From an uncultured Collinsella sp. (lineage in GTDB: Bacteria > Actinomycetota > Coriobacteriia > Coriobacteriales > Coriobacteriaceae), in assembly GCA_900551655.1 (NCBI GenBank), contig URWM01000105.1, positions 1 to 6,063 on the forward strand: a stretch of 6,063 nucleotides of DNA. The letters are read 5' to 3'. The position numbers and the translations under genes are program-made. This document shows, piece by piece, positions 1 to 5,608 of this stretch (positions within the stretch are counted from its first letter, which is position 1; each line of letters starts with the position of its first letter). A model generated the notes under the pieces. The model did no database searches and was not told the DNA's origin. It saw nothing but the letters and a program-made list of their open reading frames with translations.

Positions 1-49
1 ACGAGATTCCTCTACGTCTCGTGGGCTCGGAGATGTGTATAAGAGACAG
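1..49. other. Illumina Nextera P7/i7 adapter left in the assembly
   Basis: Bases 1-7 (ACGAGAT) are the 3' end of the Illumina P7 oligo. Bases 8-15 (TCCTCTAC) match the Nextera i7 index known as N712 in primer orientation. Bases 16-49 are the Nextera read-2 transposase adapter, ending in the Tn5 mosaic end AGATGTGTATAAGAGACAG (31-49). The order P7 tail, index, adapter, mosaic end is exactly that of a finished library molecule, so this is untrimmed synthetic sequence and not a transposon in the organism. Genomic sequence begins at base 50. The adapter is open in the frame of the neighbouring repressor gene and would add the false tail LSLIHISEPTRRRGIS to that protein. Confidence 0.98.
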
Positions 50-751
50 GTCGAGCCATGCGCCCATGTCGCGATAAGCACCTTCGAGCGTGGTGCCCAG
101 TGTGACGCGCCATGTCGGGTTGGCCTCAAGGTCCGCATCCTCAAGCGCTTGGCGATAGCCGCGCTCGCGATCCTTAAAGTTGCGGATGCGAAGGTCGCCT
201 GCCAGATAGCCGATTTGCTTGTGACCCTTCTCGATAAGGTAGTCCACGGCGCGCAGCACCGAGTCGGTGTTGGCAATGACTACGGCATCGAAGTACTGAC
301 GATCGCTCCAGCCATCGAGCACGATCAAGTGGGCGGCAGCGTTGGCGAACAAGGCATAGTCTTCCTCACCCAGTTCGGTACCCATCAGCACGATAGCGGC
401 GGATGGATCGGCGATCAGGCCCTCGACCTGCGGGCGAACGGCGTCCAGGTCGCTAAAGTCGAGCGAGACAAAGCTCGTGCTCATACCGTGACGGCGCGCC
501 TGGCGCTCCACGCCCTCAATGACCGCAGGATGGAAGGTGCTCTCGTCCAGAATGGCGCCCGTCTTGCGCGCAAGCACGAACTGAATGCTCTCGAGCTGCG
601 TCGACTGCTGATAGCCCAGCGACTGTGCGCACTCCAGGATGACCTTGGCGGTCTCCTCGCTCACGCTGCGCTTGCGGTTGAGCGCGTTGGACACGGTCGC
701 AGGCGAAAAACCGGTGATGCGGCTGATCTCGCGAACACTTGCTTTAGCCAT
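50..751 (-). CDS. LacI-family transcriptional repressor, C-terminus missing
   Basis: This is a DNA-binding regulator of the LacI/GalR family, of which 234 residues remain. It starts at ATG 751, preceded by AGGGGG (756-761) four bases upstream. Residues 5-25 form the helix-turn-helix (VREISRITGFSPATVSNALN), followed by the third helix SEETAKVILECAQSLGY (31-47). A periplasmic-binding-protein-like effector domain starts near residue 57; family landmarks include HPAVIEGVERQARRHG (74-89), NTDSV (161-165), YLIEKGHKQIGYLAG (171-185) and the R-x-x-GY turn near 197-200. Family members are usually about 330-350 residues, so roughly 100 residues are lost at the adapter junction. The hinge after LGY reads QQSTQLESIQ and lacks the usual PN-x-x-ARSL minor-groove helix. 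The ligand cannot be read from sequence; the upstream nucleoside/ribose operon makes a nucleoside or sugar effector plausible. It lies beyond that operon's terminator and so probably has its own promoter. Confidence 0.93.
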
Positions 752-853
752 TGTTCCCCCTAGTAACGGTCGCGGTCGAGCATCGTGGCCTGACCGCCCC
801 GTGACTCGACAACTAAACGACCGCAAATTCAATCTAAACAGAATAGTAAATGT

Positions 854-880
854 TTAATAGCTAGTTTAGCCTGTTGTCAA
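854..880 (-). promoter_or_regulatory. Candidate sigma-70-type promoter of the LacI-family gene
   Basis: On the minus strand a perfect TTGACA -35 box (875-880) is followed after 15 bases by TATTAA (854-859), a four-of-six match to the -10 consensus. The spacer is short; shifting the -10 by one base gives ATTAAA with 16. The surrounding 820-935 stretch is clearly more AT-rich than the flanking genes and lies between the operon terminator and the repressor start, where a promoter is expected. The resulting leader would be about 95-100 bases. Confidence 0.45.
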
Positions 881-928
881 GCAAAGTGGTGCGACTATTC
901 CCCCAACGGGCATATTTACTCGGTAGCT

Positions 929-967
929 AAAAAAGCCCCGTCCCAAATTGACTACATGGGGCGGGGC
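929..967 (-). terminator. Intrinsic terminator of the rbsK-nucleoside hydrolase operon
   Basis: Read on the minus strand, a GC-rich stem (arms 957-967 and 935-945, 11 pairs including one G-T) closes an 11-base loop and is followed at once by six T (934-929). It begins 11 bases after the nucleoside hydrolase stop codon. This is a textbook Rho-independent terminator and separates the operon from the LacI-family gene. Confidence 0.9.
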
Positions 968-978
968 GTGAAAAACAT

Positions 979-1953
979 TTAGCCCAGGACGCGGGCCATA
1001 CGCGCCTTGAACTCGGACAGAAAGCGCGGGGCGTCGACGGTCAGCGCCACGAGTGCGCTCTTGTCGGGATCGGCCACACGGCGCTCATCGCAGATGGTGC
1101 GGCCGCGATACTCGCCAAGCAGGTCGATGCGCAAGTTACAGCCGAGCGCGCCCACGAGCGTGGGGTCAATCGCCACGGCGACGGCAAGCGGATCGTGCAG
1201 CGCGCAGCCACCCAGGTAGGGGGCGTTCATCTCGTACGAACCAATGTAGTGCTCCACCATGCTCGCAAACGCGCAACCGGCCATGGTGCCCGAGCCCGTC
1301 CAGCCGGCAATGTCGCGGCGTGTGAGCACCACGCGATGCGTCACGTCCAGACCCACCATGGTGAGCTTACGGCCCGAGCGCAGCACCGCGTCGGCTGCCT
1401 CGGGGTCGCTCGCCATATTGGCCTCGGCGCCCGCGCTCACGTTGCCGGGCACGGTAAGGGCGCCGCCCATCACGACCACGCGGCCGATGGACATCATCGC
1501 TGCCGCATCGCGCTCCAGGGCGAGCGCCAGGTTGGAGAGCGGGCCAGTCGCCACGTAGACCAGATCGGGACCATAGGTGCGCGCGGCATCAATCAGATAA
1601 TCGACCGCGGCGTTGCCGTCGGCCGAGGTCGCCCCCACCGGCTCGTAGGGCGACGCGGGCACGCTCGCGCCGCCGATGCCGTTCTTGCCGTGAATGAGCG
1701 TGGTGGACGCCGGCGGTGTATAGGGCTCAGTCGCCTTAATGGGACGATCGGCGCCCAGGTATACCGGAACCTCGGGGCGACCCAGCAGATCGAGCACCGC
1801 CAGGCAGTTGTGCGCCGATTGCTCGACGCGCACGTTGCCAAAGCACGTGGTGATGCCCACGAGCTCCACCTCGGGGCTCGCGATGGTATAGGCCAGCGCC
1901 ATCGCATCGTCCACACCCATATCCAGATCAAGGATCAGCTTCTTGGTTGCCAT
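979..1953 (-). CDS. Nucleoside hydrolase (inosine/uridine-preferring family)
   Basis: A 324-residue cytoplasmic enzyme that hydrolyses the N-glycosidic bond of ribonucleosides to free base and ribose, matching the usual family length of 305-330. The N-terminal calcium and ribose site is LDLDMGVDDAMAL (8-20), with D9, D11, D15 and D16 of the family's DxDxGxDD motif. Other family landmarks are TTCFGN (35-40), TGPLSN (136-141), VMGGAL (161-166) followed by GNVSAGAEAN with E177 and N179 for ribose contact, and the C-terminal HDPLAV (253-258) with the catalytic-site His and calcium-binding Asp. All key polar residues are present. The motif has Met12 where Pro is usual. Start is ATG 1953 with a GGAG about eight bases upstream. 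It begins 30 bases after the ribokinase stop, so the two are almost certainly co-transcribed. Purine versus pyrimidine preference (RihA, B or C type) cannot be decided from sequence alone. Confidence 0.95.
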   Translation of the reverse strand: MATKKLILDLDMGVDDAMALAYTIASPEVELVGITTCFGNVRVEQSAHNCLAVLDLLGRPEVPVYLGADRPIKATEPYTPPASTTLIHGKNGIGGASVPASPYEPVGATSADGNAAVDYLIDAARTYGPDLVYVATGPLSNLALALERDAAAMMSIGRVVVMGGALTVPGNVSAGAEANMASDPEAADAVLRSGRKLTMVGLDVTHRVVLTRRDIAGWTGSGTMAGCAFASMVEHYIGSYEMNAPYLGGCALHDPLAVAVAIDPTLVGALGCNLRIDLLGEYRGRTICDERRVADPDKSALVALTVDAPRFLSEFKARMARVLG

Positions 1954-1983
1954 TGTTCTACTCCGCTTCTCCGTCTTTATCGT

Positions 1984-2946
1984 TTAACCAAACCAATGTT
2001 CAACTTCGGTGCGCATGGGAATCGATTGCTGAGCGCCCAGGCGCGACACCGCCACTGCCGAGGCGCGAGCACCCGCGGCCATGCACTCAAAGAGCGGCAA
2101 GCCCTCTAGGCGAGCCGCCGCCAACGCGCCGATAAACGTATCGCCGGCGGCCGTGGTATCGACTACCGTACTCGAAAGTGCCGGCATGCGCAGCAGCTCA
2201 CCGCCATCGCCGAGCGAAACCGAGCCGGCACCGCCCAACGTGATGACCGCAGCCCCGGCACCCTTGTCGAGCAGCGCATTGAGCGCGGTGACGCAACTCG
2301 CGTCATCCGTGGGCAGAATGCCCGTCAGCACCTGGCACTCGGTCTCGTTGGGACAGACCAGGTCGACCGCAGGCCAGACCTCCGCAGGCAGCTCGCAGGC
2401 GGGCGCTGGATTAAAGACCGTATAGAACCCCAGCTCGTGAGCGCAAACAAGCGCCTCGGCCGTCGCCGCAAGGTCGCATTCGCCCTGGGCGATAAAGACG
2501 CTGCCGGCCGCGGGGGCGAGCCCGCAGACATCGCGATCGAGCTCATCGGCCACCAGACGTCTCAGCGCGCAGGCCACGTCCTCGCCCGCAAGCGCATGGT
2601 TGGCGCCCGGTGACAGTATGATGCGGTTGTCGCCCTCGCAGCGAATGATGGTCGCCGTTCCCGTCTCCACGTCATCGCGATGCACTACAAAGTCACAGTC
2701 CACGCCGGCGCCTTGGAGCCCCGCCACGAGCGACGCGCCGAACGCATCGCGACCGACCGCGCCGATCATGTGCGTGCACGCGCCCATACGCGCGGCAGCT
2801 ACGGCCTGATTGGCGCCCTTGCCGCCGGCGTTGGTGATAAACCCGCTGCCGCCGACGGTCTCGCCCGCACGCGGTATGCGCTCGCACGCCACCGAAAGGT
2901 CCATGTTCATGCTGCCGAACACCGCAACGATGCCGCGATCTGCCAT
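1984..2946 (-). CDS. rbsK: Ribokinase (PfkB carbohydrate kinase family)
   Basis: A 320-residue cytoplasmic kinase that phosphorylates ribose with ATP to ribose 5-phosphate. Motifs in order: GSMNMDL (11-17, sugar-binding strand), GGKGANQAVAAARMGA (41-56, PfkB signature 1), GRDAFG (65-70), LSPGAN (111-116), NPAPA (179-183), PNETE (199-203), TLGGAGS (236-242), DTTAAGDTFIGA (263-274, PfkB signature 2 with anion hole and catalytic base D269) and the C-terminal GAQQSIP (304-310). The Ala in TAAGD is normal for ribokinases. The ATG at 2946 is chosen over a GTG at 2979 because AGGAGG lies five bases before it and the upstream 11 residues match nothing in the family. It is first in the operon, and its partner hydrolase makes the ribose it consumes. 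PfkB relatives with other sugars or nucleosides as substrate are possible, but ribokinase fits best. Confidence 0.93.
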   Translation of the reverse strand: MADRGIVAVFGSMNMDLSVACERIPRAGETVGGSGFITNAGGKGANQAVAAARMGACTHMIGAVGRDAFGASLVAGLQGAGVDCDFVVHRDDVETGTATIIRCEGDNRIILSPGANHALAGEDVACALRRLVADELDRDVCGLAPAAGSVFIAQGECDLAATAEALVCAHELGFYTVFNPAPACELPAEVWPAVDLVCPNETECQVLTGILPTDDASCVTALNALLDKGAGAAVITLGGAGSVSLGDGGELLRMPALSSTVVDTTAAGDTFIGALAAARLEGLPLFECMAAGARASAVAVSRLGAQQSIPMRTEVEHWFG

Positions 2947-2951
2947 GGAAA

Positions 2952-2957
2952 CCTCCT
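2952..2957 (-). promoter_or_regulatory. Strong Shine-Dalgarno site fixing the rbsK start
   Basis: AGGAGG on the minus strand sits five bases before the ATG at 2946. It decides the ribokinase start against an in-frame GTG 33 bases further upstream, which would put this site inside the coding sequence. Confidence 0.85.
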
Positions 2958-3009
2958 CATCTGCGGGCTTTGCACCCACCGTCGACCGTCGATTGCGCGC
3001 CTTCGCACC

Positions 3010-3038
3010 TCTATAACTTTAGTTCACTTTGATGTGAA
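3010..3038 (-). promoter_or_regulatory. Promoter of the rbsK-nucleoside hydrolase operon
   Basis: On the minus strand TTCACA (3033-3038, five of six to the -35 consensus) is followed by a 17-base spacer and TATAGA (3010-3015, four of six). This predicts a start near 3000-3004 and a leader of about 55 bases before the ribokinase ATG. The -35 box and spacer are covered by the GTTCAC-N6-GTGAAC inverted repeat, which suggests that a repressor bound there would block polymerase. Confidence 0.6.
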
Positions 3039-3039
3039 C
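3022..3039. promoter_or_regulatory. Inverted-repeat operator candidate over the rbsK promoter
   Basis: GTTCAC (3022-3027) and GTGAAC (3034-3039) are perfect inverted arms separated by TTTGAT, an 18-bp two-fold symmetric site of a size suited to a dimeric repressor. It overlaps the -35 box and spacer of the ribokinase promoter. The arms are in the opposite order to a catabolite-responsive GTGAAC-GTTCAC type site, so the binding protein is not obvious. The nearby LacI-family protein is a candidate only by proximity. Confidence 0.55.
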
Positions 3040-3087
3040 GCACCCTTGAGGTTGCGCCAGCAGCAAGCATTCACAGGAGCAGGCAGC

Positions 3088-3093
3088 TACAAT
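3088..3093 (+). promoter_or_regulatory. Possible -10 box of the acyltransferase gene
   Basis: TACAAT matches the -10 consensus at five of six positions and lies 40 bases before the acyltransferase ATG. No good -35 hexamer is found 16-18 bases upstream and there is no TG extension, so this is a weak call. Confidence 0.3.
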
Positions 3094-3132
3094 GAATATG
3101 TGCTGATTATTCTCGTCATTGGATGATGTTTT

Positions 3133-5376
3133 ATGGAACAATTCCCACAATCGAGCCCACGCGGCCCGCGCCGCGCGCCCGATAACCAGGCGCCGCACGA
3201 ACGCCCGCGCGCCGACCGCCGCACCGGCGAGTCGCGACGCGGCCCGAGCCCGCATCGAACGCCAACCAACAAGGGCTCCCATGCAGCCAAGACCAACACC
3301 GGCGCCACACGCTCGTCCGCTACCGACCAGCAGGCGACCGCTCGCCCCAAATCTCGCTACATTCCTGCGCTCGACGGTCTGCGTACGCTCGCCGTCGTCG
3401 CGGTGGTGCTCTATCACCTCAGCCTCACGTGGGCTCAGGGCGGCCTGCTCGGCGTCACGATCTTCTTTGTGCTTTCGGGCTATCTGATCACGCGCTTGCT
3501 GCTCAACGAAGTCGCTAAGACCGGCCGTATCGACCTTAAGAGCTTCTGGATTCGCCGCATCCGTCGCCTGGTCCCCGCCGTGGTAACCGTCGTGGTGGTG
3601 ACCTGTGCGCTGTGCACCGTCTTCAACCACGTGATGCTCACCAAGATGCGCCCTGACATCCTGCCGTCGCTGCTGTTCTTCAACAACTGGTGGCAGATTG
3701 CCCAAAACGTCTCGTACTTCAATGCTCTGGGCGACCCCTCGCCGCTCACGCACTTTTGGTCGCTTGCCATCGAGGAACAGTTCTACCTGATTTGGCCGCC
3801 GCTGCTGTTTGCCATGGTATCCATGCATGTGAGCAAGCCCAACACGCGCCGCGTGGTTCTGGGCCTTGCCGCGGTATCTGCCCTCGCCATGATGGTGCTT
3901 TACAACCCTGCCGCCGACCCCAGCCGCGTGTACTACGGCACCGACACCCGCGTGTTCTCGCTGCTGCTGGGTGCCTGGATGGCCTTTATCCCCGATCGCG
4001 ACCTGGCACCGGTGCGTCTCGCACATCGTTTGGGGCTCAATCGCCTGGCTGGCGCCGCCAAGCACGGCAAGAACGCCGAGGGCAAGCCTGGCGAGAAGGC
4101 CGACGAATCAGCCAAGACCGCCCCGGCACAGCCGAGCGCCCCCGTGCGCTTTTGGTCCTCGCCCGCATCCATCGATGTATTGGGCGTCGTGGGTCTGGTT
4201 GGCCTTGCCGCCATGGTCGCGCTCACCAACGGCTACACCGCGTTCCAGTATCGCGGCGGCACGCTGTTATGCTCCATCCTCACGCTCATGGTCATCGCGG
4301 CCTGCGTGCAGCCCCAGGGAATGGTTGCTCGCGCGCTGTCCGCCGAGCCGCTCGTGTGGGTTGGCAAGCGCTCGTACAGCATCTACCTGTGGCACTATCC
4401 GCTGCTGTTGCTTATGAACCCGGTCGCCAACATCAACGATACACCGTGGTGGCAGTACATTTTGCAGGTGCTGTTGGTGGTCGCCGTGGCCGAATGCTCA
4501 TATCGCTTTATCGAGACGCCGTTTAGAAAGGGCGCCTTTGGGCGCACCGTATCCGAGTTCCGCGACGGCACCGCCACGCCCGCCAACTGGGTGCGCGCGC
4601 ACGTCCCTGCCTGTGCAGCCTGCGCTGTCGTGTTGGTCGTTGCACTGGGCGGCCTGATTTTTGTGCCCGAGACGTCTGCGCTGAGCGGCGAGGGCGCCGA
4701 GGTTCTGAACAAGGAAGCCAAAAACACCGCGCCCGCCGACCAGCAGGCGGCCGACGACACCGACAAGGACAACGACGGCTTCCCCGATGGCTCCTACGAC
4801 CTGTTGATGATTGGCGACTCCGTGTCGCTGCGCGCCGTTGATTCCTTTGACGGCGTGTTCCCGCACAGCCATATCGATGCCGAAAAGGGCCGCCAGTTTG
4901 ATGCGGGCCGCGCGACATTTGAGGGCTATATCCAGCAGAACCTTGCCGGCAAGATCGTGGTCTTTGCCCTGGGCACCAACGGTTTGGTAACGGACGCCCA
5001 GGTCGACGCGATCATGGCCGACGCCGGCGAGCAGCGTACTGTCGTGTTTGTAAACACGCGTAGCCCGCAGCCGTGGGTCGGGTCCACGAACCAGACCATC
5101 GCCAACGCCGCCACGCGCTACAAGAATGTACGCGTTGTCGACTGGTACGGGTACAGCGCCAACCGCAACGACCTGTTCGACGGCGACGGCACGCACCTGT
5201 CGACCACCGGCGTGACCGAGTACCTCAACCTGATTCACGATGCGGTCAAGAAAGACCTGCCCGTGCACCCCGAGGACCACGGCAACGATCCGCAGCCGGC
5301 AGCCGTCAAATCCGCCGCCGACGCACTCGTCAATGCCCTCGCCTACAAGCCACACAAGCTGGGCACCGACAAGTAA
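3133..5376 (+). CDS. OatA-type membrane O-acyltransferase with C-terminal SGNH domain
   Basis: A 747-residue protein with two-part architecture. Residues 1-74 are a Pro/Arg/Thr-rich, probably disordered cytoplasmic tail. Residues 75-465 are an acyltransferase-3 membrane domain: RYIPALDGLRTLAV (75-88), conserved His95, GVTIFFVLSGYLIT (107-120), FWSLAIEEQFYLIWP (208-222) and KRSYSIYLWHYP (412-423). About ten hydrophobic segments are visible, with a charged Lys/Glu/Ala-rich loop at 305-338. A last membrane segment (493-512) leads to an extracellular SGNH domain with GDSVS (561-565, nucleophile S563), GTNG (614-617, oxyanion N616) and DGTH (685-688), giving a predicted triad S563-D685-H688. In characterised OatA proteins the membrane part passes acetyl outward and the SGNH part places it on MurNAc O-6, giving lysozyme resistance; a different glycan target is possible here. 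The protein is longer than S. aureus OatA (about 600) because of the tail, loop and linker. A calcium-loop-like sequence lies at 544-552. The only SD is a weak GGAT (3121). Confidence 0.92.
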   Translation: MEQFPQSSPRGPRRAPDNQAPHERPRADRRTGESRRGPSPHRTPTNKGSHAAKTNTGATRSSATDQQATARPKSRYIPALDGLRTLAVVAVVLYHLSLTWAQGGLLGVTIFFVLSGYLITRLLLNEVAKTGRIDLKSFWIRRIRRLVPAVVTVVVVTCALCTVFNHVMLTKMRPDILPSLLFFNNWWQIAQNVSYFNALGDPSPLTHFWSLAIEEQFYLIWPPLLFAMVSMHVSKPNTRRVVLGLAAVSALAMMVLYNPAADPSRVYYGTDTRVFSLLLGAWMAFIPDRDLAPVRLAHRLGLNRLAGAAKHGKNAEGKPGEKADESAKTAPAQPSAPVRFWSSPASIDVLGVVGLVGLAAMVALTNGYTAFQYRGGTLLCSILTLMVIAACVQPQGMVARALSAEPLVWVGKRSYSIYLWHYPLLLLMNPVANINDTPWWQYILQVLLVVAVAECSYRFIETPFRKGAFGRTVSEFRDGTATPANWVRAHVPACAACAVVLVVALGGLIFVPETSALSGEGAEVLNKEAKNTAPADQQAADDTDKDNDGFPDGSYDLLMIGDSVSLRAVDSFDGVFPHSHIDAEKGRQFDAGRATFEGYIQQNLAGKIVVFALGTNGLVTDAQVDAIMADAGEQRTVVFVNTRSPQPWVGSTNQTIANAATRYKNVRVVDWYGYSANRNDLFDGDGTHLSTTGVTEYLNLIHDAVKKDLPVHPEDHGNDPQPAAVKSAADALVNALAYKPHKLGTDK

Positions 5377-5399
5377 CACGCGGCCAAATCTGCTTCCAC

Positions 5400-5437
5400 C
5401 CGCAGGGGGCGTCGGCCGTGGCCGACGCCCCCTGCGG
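5400..5437 (+). terminator. Perfect 18-bp GC hairpin after the acyltransferase gene
   Basis: Arms 5400-5417 and 5420-5437 are exact reverse complements around a two-base GT, so the folded hairpin has 16-17 pairs with a tetraloop. It starts 23 bases after the acyltransferase stop, where a terminator is expected. It has no immediate T-run on either strand; the nearest on the plus strand is four T at 5454-5457. It may act as a poor or Rho-assisted terminator, an mRNA 3'-end stabiliser, or one copy of a dispersed hairpin repeat. Confidence 0.5.
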
Positions 5438-5608
5438 CAGTTAGGGACGCTCCTTTTGCACCGACACCTTGAGGCACTTCAGGCGCAGCCAATGAAGACC
5501 TCTAGAGATGAATTTCAAGCCGCTCCGCCGCTCCAGGCATCGTTTCCGCGCCTCGCGCCTGCCCCAAACAATCAAAACAAGCCCTTTTCGCCGCAACCTC
5601 AAAGGTCT
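5438..5608. other. Intergenic sequence with no recognised gene
   Basis: No convincing coding region is seen. The longest open frame is on the minus strand (5626 to 5441); it starts with TTG, has no clear ribosome binding site, and is a low-complexity Arg/Leu-rich product with no domain. An inverted pair GCCCTTTT (5581-5588) and AAAAGGGC (5617-5624) links the right end of this stretch to the left arm of the adjacent repeat element. Confidence 0.5.

Noticed and set aside
31..49. Tn5 mosaic end as a native transposon border
   Set aside because: It is directly attached to the P7 tail and an i7 index, which exist only in a sequencing library molecule.
35..763. Plus-strand open frame of 242 codons
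   Set aside because: It starts inside the adapter and runs antisense to the LacI-family gene, whose minus-strand protein shows clear family motifs.
1195..2109. Long plus-strand open frame across both salvage genes
   Set aside because: It is antisense to the nucleoside hydrolase and ribokinase, His/Arg/Ala-rich, without domains; a shadow frame typical of GC-rich DNA.
2947..2979. Upstream GTG start for ribokinase
   Set aside because: It would place the strong AGGAGG site inside the gene and add 11 residues unlike the family N-terminus.
2979..2992. Tandem CCGTCGA x2 in the rbsK leader
   Set aside because: Only two copies of a 7-mer in GC-rich DNA; too little to call a functional repeat.
3019..4065. 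Minus-strand open frame of 348 codons opposite the acyltransferase
   Set aside because: Low-complexity His/Gln/Arg composition, no family motif and no ribosome binding site; the plus-strand OatA-type motifs are decisive.
4498..5379. Minus-strand open frame of 293 codons opposite the SGNH domain
   Set aside because: Antisense shadow of a region whose plus strand carries the complete GDSV, GTNG and DGTH motifs.
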